DNA from: Liquidambar formosana
Lineage: Eukaryota; Streptophyta; Magnoliopsida; Saxifragales; Altingiaceae
Assembly (NCBI GenBank): GCA_039720395.1
Contig: CM077823.1
Span: 8,450,107 to 8,514,106 of the forward strand
DNA length: 64,000 nt
Reading direction: 5' to 3'
The notes under the pieces were generated by a model. That model was not told where the DNA came from. It made no database searches and saw nothing but the letters and a program-made list of their open reading frames with translations. Positions within the stretch are counted from its first letter, which is position 1. Each line of letters begins with the position of its first letter. Position numbers and translations under genes: made by a program. Shown here in pieces: positions 11,861-21,822 of the stretch.

Positions 11861-12540
11861 ATGGAACCAACACCTGCGAATCCGTGTTCTGTAAAGCTAT
11901 ACGGGACGAACCCAACAACAACGACGTCCACAGGCCTCGCCGAAATACACGTGACACGGAAATACCAACTGCTCCGCCAATCGCTGCAAGGCGTTGAAAC
12001 AGTGATCGAAGAAGTCACTCCAGAGTGGCATGCTCTGTTCGAGATTCCTCTTCACCTTCTCCCCTCGCGGGCTCTGCGCGAACTCCATGTCACCAACGCC
12101 CTTCGCTACTCGGGTCTTGACCCTGGTTTGTCCAATTTCTTAAGGCCATGGATGGCCTCGTTCGCCGCCGACCTGGCTCTGCGTTTTGGGTTCAGGGGGT
12201 TTCACATGGTGGTCCATGTGGAAGTGGGTACAGAGGAGTGGGTTAATGAGGAAAACGGGTTTCAATGGCTTTTGGATGAGTCGATGGGATGGGCGGCGGA
12301 GATTTCGTACGGAATGGTGCATCGGGATCGGCGATCGAGAAGTTGATGAAGGAGGGAATATTTGACGGTGGGTATCATGCGGATCTTGGGACGTGCATGG
12401 TGTGTTTGGAGGAGTTCTTGGGTGGAACACAAGTCACCATCAAGATGCCTTGCTCTCATCTTTTCCATCGACCCTGTATTGCTCGTTGGCTGGAACAGAG
12501 CAATTCCTGCCCAATCTGCCGATTTGAACTTGTTCATTGA
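11861..12540 (+). CDS. RING-H2 finger E3 ubiquitin ligase, with one apparent frameshift
   Basis: The gene is intronless. An N-terminal part (11861 to about 12318, starting [15 protein letters not shown]) resembles no domain I can name. It continues, one base out of frame, into [17 protein letters not shown] and a complete C-terminal RING-H2 finger. The zinc ligands are C-x2-C-x15-C-x-H-x2-H-x2-C-x10-C-x2-C ([13 protein letters not shown] and CPIC), which bind two zinc ions and recruit an E2 enzyme. The residues before the finger (SAIEKLMK) are the usual spacer of plant BTL/RNF126-like ligases. The shift near 12318 equals one missing base and leaves the RING without its N-terminus. It may be a sequencing error or a young null allele. 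The conserved finger and an orderly promoter favour a recently functional gene. Confidence 0.75.
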
Positions 12541-12544
12541 TTGG

Positions 12545-12546
<2 letters not shown>

Positions 12547-12582
<36 letters not shown>
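12547..12582. repeat. Poly(T) tract just after the RING-H2 stop codon
   Basis: An uninterrupted T run starts 7 bp after the TGA stop at 12538-12540. A further T-rich stretch follows at 12638-12720. Confidence 0.95.
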
Positions 12583-12583
<1 letters not shown>

Positions 12584-14007
12584 TCAATATTTGTCGTAGA
12601 GAAATTGTTGCTATTTCATTAATTTTATTTAGTAACATTTTTTTTTTCCTTCTTCATTCTATATGATTTTGTTTTTAGTTTTATTGGGTTTGTTTGTTTG
12701 TATTTTTTTTTTTTTAATTTTGTCAAACAATAGGCAAACACACACTCTCACACGAAATTGAAACAAAAATCTCCGTAAACTCCACAATTAACCCTATTGG
12801 GATGGGATATGCCATTAGGGTTTAGGGTTTAAGGTCATTGGTAGTTTTATTGAGGTTTGTTTCAAATTTGGTGTGGTTTTCCATTATCAATCCCAAATAA
12901 GCAACCTTATGAGCAAGCTTTGAACTTGACTTATATGTATCTATCTTATGAGCAAGCTTCATCAAGCTGTCTATTAAAGAGCCAAACTAAAGTAACTTGG
13001 TTATTTAAAACATCAATCTAGTTATAAAGCCAAATAATATTCAATTTGAGCTTTGTTTAATAAATTAACGAACTCAAAAATAAGATTTGAAGTTGACTTG
13101 TCGATAAGCCAGTCCAAATAAACCTTTTATCAAGTCGGTCTCAAACCAAGCTTGAAGAGTGTGTACAAGTTTAGAACTTCACCAGAAGGTATTAGGTTCA
13201 GATGTGTGTTCCCCTTACCGTGGACTACAGCTATTGGTAAACACTACGTGTTGATTCAAGTCGTAAAACATTGATACTGATGCACTATGCTTATTGCACA
13301 AAGACATTGATCCAGTGGGACAAATCCACTCTTAAGGATAGTGGATTAATTTCCACGCCTTGGGCCTCAGCATGTTACAGATCCCTAAGTTTTATTTTAT
13401 ACGGAGTATAGGCTTTTGTAGTGTTTGTCTGTTTGATTTATTATTTCTATTCCTTGTGATGATTTTTCAGAATTCACTAAGCACAATTTAATATGTTATT
13501 ACCAACGAGAGAGAGAGACTTGAGCTAGCTATGCTTGAATGAGTTTCTTATCCATGTTCTACTAGCATACCAATCCTCAAACCTCTAACCAGGATGGTTT
13601 GATAACTACTTAACCACCATGGCTACAGGGAGGGATGGCGAGTGAGTTTCTTATCCAATCGAGCTTGCATGATGCTTTTCTCCAGTTCAATTGGTATTCA
13701 TCTACCCATAAATTTAGACAAGACATGACAGAATTTGAGAATGCTAGCTCTCTCCCCCACTAAGCAAGGCATTATAGCACAGAAAACACAGCATCTTAAC
13801 GTACTCATCCTCATTGTACTGTTCAAGATTAATAAATTTTATTTGATTTTATCATTAAAGAAAAAAAAAAACAACAACATCTGAAACAAGTTCACAATAA
13901 AAAACAGGACAACAGCTATATAGAAGCAGTCTCCAAAAAATAAATTTCAAGAGCAACAAATGCAACAAATGGATAATTACACAGTCATAGTAAATGCAAT
14001 ATTAGAG
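12583..14007. other. Intergenic region with no recognised gene
   Basis: I see no coding region or RNA gene. Short repeated words occur (TTATGAGCAAGCTT at about 12908 and 12949), and the composition is AT-rich. Confidence 0.5.
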
Positions 14008-14225
14008 AAAAACATTTTATTGAAACCCATATGGCAATTTCTCTTTTTCAGTTCTGAGATGATCCTCTATTTGTTAATTTTCCTTTTTTCTTTTTTCGGG
14101 TTTAGAAGTTAGAACCCATAAGGAATTCTCCCCATCAATAATCAAAACCTTGTTTTTGCAAGGTATTTTCCCTGTTATTCCTGACATCAGTATTCCATTA
14201 ATTATTTCCATATTTACTTAATTAC
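14008..14225. repeat. Second copy of the RING-H2 upstream region
   Basis: This stretch repeats, with gaps, the sequence at about 11527-11712 upstream of the RING-H2 gene. Both have AACATTTTATTG, AAACCCATATGGCA, GGTTTAGAAG, CTTGTTTTTGCAAGG and CATCAGTATTCCATTA blocks in the same order and orientation. No RING coding sequence follows here, so only flanking sequence of a second copy is left. Confidence 0.75.
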
Positions 14226-15400
14226 CGAGTACTTCTAGAAAGATTAGTGCTTTAAAACGTTTTAAAAATATTGTAAATTCACCTGTGATCTTATCCAACA
14301 CCATGAAAAGTATTTTTACATCATCTATAAGACTACACTCATGAATTCTTAAGCACCTAAAAATATTTTAGAGGCAGAACAAAATGGTTAAGAAGCTAGT
14401 CCCAGAAATATAATCCACTTGGCCTTATAATGTATCCATCCAAATCTGCCCATCAGTGGCCCTACGTGGGCTCCTAAAATGTGGGCTCCTTCTCTTTTAA
14501 CATTTCAATTCACCTGCATCTATTAATTACAATCCCTTGTTACAAGGAAATACCCTTTGATTCCAATTATGAATTAATCAAAGTTTGCCAACCATAAGGA
14601 AGGAAAGGTTATTTATATGAACGTGTAGCTATGCTTAGAAAAATGCTCCAAATTGCCTAAGTACCCATGATAGGGATAAAGCCAATTCGTAGTTCATTGA
14701 TTAGTAATGGGAATATTTAATGGGTAAATGACCCATTAAACACATTCGAATGATATGAGTTGATGACTCATTGATCTAAATAATTGACTCATAAAGAGCC
14801 TTGAATGAGTTTAAATAGGGTGAACTTGAATGTTCGTTTAAATTGGTTGGACTTGAATGTTCGTTTACACGGCTTCCAGATTGCCCCCGTACCAAAGTAG
14901 GATCAAACCGAACGTAGTTAAAAAAAAAATGGTTTGAATTTGGAAGATGGTATCTAAAACCAAACAATTATCAAAAATTGATTAATTTCTATTGAAATTG
15001 ATGAATCAATTTAGAAATTCACCACACAATTCATCATTCATGGAATCATGTGATCTAGTTTTCCATCCCATAGTATAGTATGAAAATAAACCTCATCACA
15101 TCATAACGTTACTTTTGGATTTGGCTTTAATCTTGAAATTTGAACTTAGTTTTCAAATTCAAACACGGTCGGTTCCGTGTTATCATTGAATTCGGAAATC
15201 TCCACGAGAGCCACTACATAAATATCAAATTGTCTGACATCTTAATATTTGAAATAATTGCTTTTCGAAATCAGTGAATTGGGATAGGATCACAGTGCTC
15301 TGTTTTGCTCTGTTTTTGCAGATAGCCAGAGAGAGATTTGACTCTCTCAAGGTCGAAGGTAACCCCTCAAGCAATCTATGATTTCTCTAAAAAAAATCAG
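14226..15400. other. Intergenic region with no recognised gene
   Basis: AT-rich sequence with no recognisable coding region. A small direct repeat (GAACTTGAATGTTCGTTTA and GGACTTGAATGTTCGTTTA) lies at about 14822-14868. Confidence 0.5.
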
Positions 15401-16026
15401 TGTGCTTCATTCAACTGCAAGTGATGTTCTTGAACATCAGATTTATACCACGCCTCTCACAATGTTCCTGAACATTGTCCAGCATGGTTAAGGAATTACC
15501 ATGAGACATGTCGGTTGACGTTCTTGAACATCATTTCGCCCTAAGATCAAGTTCCTTGCTTTCAATAAAACTGATTTTTATTGATAGGCTTTCCTCTGAA
15601 AGCTTGCCGATTTGTTAGACATAGAAGAAGAAAATAAACAGTTTATGTTGAGATGGGCTTTCCTTCAATGATCTTCCTTTCTTTTCTTCTTTTTATGTAA
15701 ACCGTCTTTCCTTCTTTCAACATGCAATCTGATTTTTTTAGAATGCTCTCTCCTTTTCTTCTAGACCAAGACTTCCTCCTTTTTATACTCCCCATGTAAC
15801 CACTTTTGGGAGTTATCACAAGCTACATGGTGGTTGCTTAACCATTTTTCTTTTATATGTGAGAGAAAGAATCAGACAGGGGAATGAGGGACCGGTTAAT
15901 AGAGGGAAAATTCCTCCCTGCTTCTTGGTTAACTGTGGTCTCCTATTTGTTTGGACCAACAAGGAAATGCCACCATTCCTGATCTCCAAAAGTGTTCAAA
16001 AATGTATCCTAATGTTAGGGATTTTT

Positions 16027-16059
<33 letters not shown>

Positions 16060-17125
16060 TCTCTGATGATAAGTCAGGCAAATCCTTTCAAAAAGGACAT
16101 ATCCAAATTATCAATCTTTCAATAAAAGATACATACATTTTTCCTTTTGTTTCGAGTCCTGATTTTTTTTTTTTCCAAGACCATCATGTCATAAAAGACT
16201 TTCTCCCACTTTTACAAAATGAATCACACTTACATTTTAAATGTGCTACTTCCTTCTCCTTTAAATAGGAACTTTTGTCTTCAAAAAGACCCCCACTTGC
16301 CCTAGGAAAGGCATTATATATTTCAAGCTCATGCATTCAAAAAGTACTCATTTCAATTCATTTTCGAGGTTTTCAAAATTTGAACTCCCTAAGTCTGAGG
16401 TTTACGCATACCTGGTAATAATTCATTGAAAATGGAACCACATCATTCTTATTTCCATAATTTTAAATGTAATTCTACCATCATAAGACAAGATATTCAA
16501 ATGATTTGGGAGCAAACCAATTTAATATGATATATTTATTTTTGAGAAGGAAGGTGAATTTGTGGTATTTTCAAAATATTTTCATACAATCATTCCTAGA
16601 ATAAACCCTAAAGGCATATTTTCAAATGTCTTCTATTTAAATTTTGGTCGAATGCCTTTAGGGACCTTTTCAAATTGTTGTCTTTCCAATTTTCCATTTA
16701 ATTCACCATTCTTTAAAAGGGGTATCTTCATATCAATTTGGTCATATAGGAAATTAATAATATCAATAGGGGATTCTAATAGAAATATTGTCAAAATCGG
16801 GGATCGTTAGATTCCAATGAGTGATGTGGGGTGCTTAACACCTTCCCCAATCAAATTCCCCTACCCTTAATTTCTAGTCACGTAGACCTCTAGGAGTAAT
16901 TCAATTTTTCAAAAAGAACCTAAAATGGACCAATTTTCGAAAAAGACCTTAAATGGACCTCAAATGGACCAATTTTCAATAAGACCTCAAATGGACCAAA
17001 TTCCTCAAACAGATCTCAAATGGACTAATTTTCAAATAGACCTCAGATGGACCCCTTTTTTGAAACTCAAATGGACCTATTTTCATATAAGTCTTAAGAC
17101 GATTAATCACATTCTCAAATCTACA
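15400..17125. mobile_element. Possible degenerate Ty3/gypsy LTR region
   Basis: The text around 16812-16880 (GGTGCTTAACACCTTCCCC, then ACGTAGACC) and ATTGGTGGTGACTCC at 17122-17136 resembles the end of plant gypsy LTRs and the primer-binding site that follows them. I cannot place both ends, find no target duplication and see no gag or pol nearby, so this is a weak call. The reading frames inside (15859-16125 and others) are driven by homopolymer runs and carry no motif. Confidence 0.35.
16921..17088. repeat. Tandem repeat of about 28 bp (AAATGGACCAATTTTC core)
   Basis: Six to seven imperfect units follow one another. Each has an AAATGGACC word followed by a TTTTC word and an AGACCTC or AGATCTC word. 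It lies inside the possible LTR remnant. Confidence 0.85.
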
Positions 17126-17454
17126 ATTGGTGGTGACTCCATAGCTTTCATTATTCTGAATATGAATATGCCTGCATGTTAGATTAGTTGAGATACCCTT
17201 GAAACTAAACCTAATCAATTTGTTCAAATCCATCCAATTTTCACAATCTTTATTTTACGCCAATCGGGGGTCTTATTTAACCCTCCAAAAGCACTCCTCG
17301 CTAAGGAGTGCACACTAAGCGGGAATTTTGGGGAAGTGGAGATAATAACCTTTTAAATTTTCATAAAACCTTAAAAAATAAAAAATGAGGTTATAAATAA
17401 AGTTGAGGGGTTGCAATAGCTGCCCTCTTAAGATGACTCTTATAAACTGCAACT

Positions 17455-17764
17455 CATATTTTGCAAAATCCATCATTGGATTAGATAGTCTTTTCACGTA
17501 AGTTATGCATGCCAAAAATGAAGTTGATTTGAGATTACGAGTCACTTCATCCATAAATGTGAGATTTTTAGTGGTTAAAAATATAAGATGTTAAATCTAC
17601 GAGAGTAGCTTAGATGGCAAAGGACCGTGACTCAGGAACTGCGCGCAGGTTCCAGTTTGAGTCTCTGCTCCTTCACTATCGGATCGATGCATGGGCTTGC
17701 GAGTACATGGTTTGTGCATCACAGGATTAGTCTGGGCTTAATGGCTTGGGATACCCTCGTTTGA

Positions 17765-17809
<45 letters not shown>

Positions 17810-17957
17810 AAAAGAAAAAGAAAAGAAAGAAGAGACTGAGAGAGAAAAAAGTTTTTGGGTCGAATGGCAATAAGCCTCCAATTAAGTAGTTGATTTTGGC
17901 ATTCATTACCCATGTGGAAAGACTATCTAATTCAATGATGGGTTTTGAAAAATACAA
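17455..17957. repeat. Inverted repeat of about 80 bp arms flanking a SINE
   Basis: The left arm (about 17455-17535, with CATCATTGGATTAGATAGTC and ATGCCAAAAATGAAGTTGAT) is repeated as its complement at about 17870-17955 (with ATCAACTA and GACTATCTAATTCAATGATG). The SINE lies between the arms, so the arms probably belong to an older foldback element or MITE into which it inserted. Confidence 0.75.
17599..17807 (+). mobile_element. tRNA-derived SINE
   Basis: The segment carries an A-box-like TAGCTTAGATGG at 17606-17617 and a B-box-like GGTTCCAGTTTGAG at 17648-17661. Their spacing is that of a pol III internal promoter. About 100 bp of unrelated body follow, then a pure poly(A) tail at 17766-17807. 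The tail runs into degenerate AAAAAG units. No tRNA cloverleaf is kept beyond the boxes, which is normal for SINEs. I could not identify target duplications with confidence because the tail is long. Confidence 0.75.
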
Positions 17958-18469
17958 GCCATTGATCCTAGCCCAAACTTAAATATGGAAAGGAAATAAC
18001 CTAGGCTTAATCAAATATTTATCCTCCTAATCAAATTACATCAGTCCAATCTCAAAGATTGGGATTGAGATACTTTTGGTGTATTTCTATTGCATTATTC
18101 TCTTAGATTATCAATTCAAATTCACATTTTTTTAATTATTTTATTTTACTTTATTTTTCTGTGTAAAAAGGGTAAGAGAGGCGATCCGAGTGGTTTTTCT
18201 TCTTGGGTGTGATCATATTAGCATCTTAGCCATTGAGAAGCAATGAAATGAGAGACCTAGAAAGGCTGCAAAGTTGGACCAGAGACACTCTCTCAAGCTG
18301 GTTGAGTCATAACTTGTCCTAGCCCCATCTAAGGCACTATCATATGTTGTTGTTTCAACTTAAAATCATGCCAATGCTGCTATAGCATGGAAAGGTGCAA
18401 TCCATATGGGTGTTCCAAGCTGATTGAAAGAAAACTTAAAATAAATTAGACATTCTTCCACTACTCCAG
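17958..18469. other. Intergenic region with no recognised gene
   Basis: No motif, RNA gene or repeat was recognised here. Confidence 0.4.
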
Positions 18470-18800
18470 AAAATTCATGAAGCTATTTTTATGTTTTAAT
18501 TTCGTTTGGAATTGTTTTAAGAGGAAGATTAAAATTTCAAATTTAATCAATAAATTTCCTAAGGAAAGTGTCCCCCAATCAGTTAATGAGTTAATAATCA
18601 GTTTATGTTGAGATGGGAAAATATACTCGAGTACTAAGGCAGAGCAGAAGAAAATCAAAACAGACAAATTGCATGTCCAATTAGAATAAAAAAAGAATCG
18701 CTGCCTTTGTCTGAGACTAGTGGAAGAAATCATTTGTCAGTGTTGCTACAGATGCAATCCTAAAGAAGTTGGCTTCATTTGTTGCGGAAGAGAACCTCTA
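18470..18800 (+). pseudogene. 5' remnant of an NLR gene copy
   Basis: The first 250 bp match the sequence upstream of the second long NLR (about 30187-30435), including GCTATTTTTATGTTTTAATTT, ATCAGTTTATGTTGAGATGG and GAATCGCTGCCTTTGTCTGA. At 18734-18800 follows the beginning of the coiled-coil coding region (VSVATDAILKKLASFV), matching 30798-30850. The ATG itself is lost and the copy ends after about 20 codons, where foldback-MITE-like sequence starts. It is a dead third copy of the NLR family in this cluster. Confidence 0.85.
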
Positions 18801-18827
18801 TTTTCTAATGGATAATGGATAATCCAG

Positions 18828-19346
18828 TTAGTTTTCATAAAAACCTTTCATATTTTTCTAAAACCTTGAGAAATTAAAATTAGTGGGGTGCGCAAATAAA
18901 GTCAAGGGGTTGCAATAACTGCCCTCATTTTTATTAAGAGGACGGCTATTGCAACCCCTCTGCAACTTTAGTTGTAAACCCACTTCTTTTCACTTTTTAA
19001 GGTTTTATGAAAAATAGAAAAAGTTTTTATGAAAACTGATTAAGTTTTTCATTAGAAAATATCATTTTAAACAACTTTGAAGAAGAGAATTTTTCCAAAA
19101 CATATCATTTAAGTGGACTTTTTGGCCATTTATAATTTTTGTTTTTGTAAAAATAAATAGAGATTATAAATGGCCAAAAAGTGCTCTTAAATGATAGATT
19201 TTGAAAAAAAATTATTCTACAAAGTTTTTCAAAATAATGTTTTCTAGAAGATATCGTGGTTAGTTTTCATAAAAACTTTTTATATTTTTCATAAAACCTT
19301 GAAAAATAAAAATAGGGTTTACAAATAAAATTGAGGGGTTGCAATT
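18828..19346. mobile_element. Foldback MITE with an extra third arm
   Basis: Bases 18953-19346 form a long inverted repeat centred at about 19149. The arms begin with GGCTATTGCAACCCCT at the left and its near-complement at the right. They continue through AAGGTTTTATGAAAAATA and meet at GGCCATTTATAAT (19124-19136) and ATTATAAATGGCC (19163-19175). A further copy of one arm lies immediately to the left (about 18828-18930), in the orientation of the right arm. Related half arms occur at about 17340-17440 and 20510-20725. No protein is encoded, and I found no target duplication. Confidence 0.8.
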
Positions 19347-21700
19347 ACCCCGCCTTTCATTAATTAATTAATTACTTTTTTAGGGTCCTTAAGAAAAGCC
19401 CAATCAGGATCATGGGCTACAAAATGAGGGTAGCTCTCACTGCATGTTCTCCTAAATGTTTCCCCAACCTCTCACTCTCTTCCAAGCTTAATCCTAAAAT
19501 ATTGTGCATGAGAATTATGTTTCTATTCCACTTGAATCAAGAGCTTTTTACAAATTGGTTTGAACACTTAAGCACATTTGGGTGTTTAAATGAAAATTAA
19601 ATAATTTCAATGTATTTTACATAGAATTAAAAGCACAAATACATCACCTTGAATTGACAAATTCAAGAAAATGATGGTCATCATCACAAATGAGAGTGAA
19701 AATTCACAATAGCAATATTTTATGACTTTCTGGAAATTGATCCCATAACATCAATTATAGTAATGCTTTCAACGTTTTTAAATATTTGAATTTAAGGTGA
19801 TGATTTTGTTCCTTTAATACTATGTGACATACACTAAAATTGTTTTATTTATATTTAGATATCCAAACAGACCGCTAATAAAACCATTGTAGCGTGGTCA
19901 AACAATGGTTATTTGATCAGAATGTGAACCATCCTTTGTCATAAAATTTTGCTACACTTTCATTAGGCCGCTCCAAATGAACATTACTTAGAGTTATTGA
20001 ATTTCTATTACCATACTCCATATTTTTTATGCATAAGTTCCTCAAATAAGAGTGGAAAAGATTGTCCGTTCACACGATTCACTACTTTTCTATTGTGTAT
20101 ACTGTATAATTAATATAATAATATATAATATAATGAGAAGATTAAGATTCCAAAAGCTAATAGTAAATCCAAGACCTAAGGCACCTTTCAAGTTTCAAGT
20201 AGACATGGAAAAGCATGTCCACTTACATTTTGCGTTTTCTCTTTCGTAAGGTTGATGTGTTGACGTTTATCCTAAATAAATAAATAAAAAGGGTTAATGT
20301 GTTGTTGTCCCCTTGTGTGGAATTCAAACTATTGGGATCCAACAACCACTGACAGGTTAATTGGCCTTAAATCTCAAAGGTTTTCGTTACCATAATCATC
20401 ACCCCAAAAGGATATGCGATACTATTATTTCCAAGCCAGTATTTTAGAATGGCAAAATATACAAATTGCATATGGGTTAAGCTATTGCCATCACATAAAA
20501 TACTATAAGTCCCATACTTAGTTTACATTTTTTAAAGCTTTATAAAAAATGTAAAAGATTTCTACGAAAACTAGTCGTGTAGTCTACTAGAAAACATAAT
20601 TCTGAACAATTTAGTAGAAATTTTTTTTTTCAAAATTTGTCGTTTAAATGAAGATTTTGGCCATTTTTCATGAAACATTTGGTAAAAATGAAACATAAAT
20701 TATAAATGGCCAAATTCGCTATAATTAAATCTACTTCTTTAGTATAACCAACTAGGTGTAATTATCATGACTAATCGAAGATTTCAAAGGGAAATTCACA
20801 GCATTGGTTAGCGAAGAATATAATAAAAGTATTGCCAAATTGAGCAACCCCACGGCTACGGCGCCCTTTCTTAAAAATAAAATTAAAAAAAAAATCATTT
20901 TTTCTAAAGCAAATAATATAATTTAGTGAAAAATAATTTGTTGGTTTAAATAAAGCAACTTCGTATCGAAAGCTTAGTGACAAATAATCAACCGTCCTTG
21001 AGGACAATATTTAGTAAGAGTACGACTCAAATTAATTTAGGTCGATTTAAATGAAATGAGATTTCAATAATGAGTGGGGGCCATAACTACTTTTAAACTT
21101 GTGAAATGCATAAGAATTTTTTTGAGCATTTGGTCCATGATAAACTTCTGGAATCTGGTTGTACGTTGTGCTCGTGCACTTGTTGTTCCCATCCTTTTTC
21201 TTGATTTTGGATACTTTTTTCTGGAACTTTTTGATTTAATTGTTGCATGTGAGCATGTCATACATAGAGTAAACACAATCACCCTCTTTTTTTTTTTCTT
21301 TTTTTTTTTTTTTTGTAGAGACAACTTTTTATAAAATTTGATTACAGATATACTTGTTCTTCTGATCTGTATGATAATTCTTATCATAATTAAATGAGAT
21401 TTTATTTTTAATAAAAATAATGAGATTTTCTTTTTCTTACAATAATGAGAAAATTGAATGGATATTACTCCGACTGCTCTACATATAGGACTGAATAAGG
21501 TCCCAAATGAGCAAAAAAATTAACGCATAGGTGAGAAAGTACTGAATAAGGTCCCTCACCCTCCTAACACGGGAGTAAAAGAAAAACAAAACCTTTCACA
21601 AAAAACTTAAAAATAGGCAAAACCACTCATTTTATTGCTTCCTTTATCTGAACCCATCGCAAACCACTCAATAGATGCTTTGAGAAAGCAAAGTGGGGCC
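19347..21700. other. Intergenic region with no recognised gene
   Basis: AT-rich sequence containing one degenerate arm of the foldback MITE family (about 20510-20725, ending at TATAAATGGCCAAA) and a T-rich tract at 21283-21316. The reading frames (19412, 20052, 20771 minus, 21074) carry no family motif. Confidence 0.5.
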
Positions 21701-21723
21701 TTAATAATTCTCCCTCTCTCCCC

Positions 21724-21733
21724 TATTTATATA
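21724..21733 (+). promoter_or_regulatory. TATA-like box upstream of the first long NLR
   Basis: TATTTATATA lies 99 bp before the ATG at 21823. The leader between (ending GTAAGGAAGCGAAG before ATG) is closely matched upstream of the second copy (GAATAAGGAAGCAAAG before the ATG at 30780). Confidence 0.5.
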
Positions 21734-21822
21734 GTTTTTGGTAATCATCTTCAAGCCAGAAAACTTTATTTTCGAAGAGTTCCCTATAGCTTTTCAGTTG
21801 TTACCAGAGTAAGGAAGCGAAG

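Noticed and set aside
12311..12325. Programmed -1 frameshift in the RING-H2 gene
   Set aside because: No slippery heptamer precedes the shift, and plant RING-H2 genes are not known to use one. An indel or sequencing error is simpler.
17599..17765. Functional tRNA gene
   Set aside because: Only A- and B-box-like words are present; no cloverleaf can be drawn and a poly(A) tail follows. This is a SINE.
17719..17957. Phenylalanine-rich membrane protein
   Set aside because: The reading frame is made by the SINE poly(A) tail read on the other strand.
21064..21387. Minus-strand 107-codon frame with a lysine run
   Set aside because: The lysines come from the T-rich tract at 21283-21316; there is no domain and no conservation evidence.
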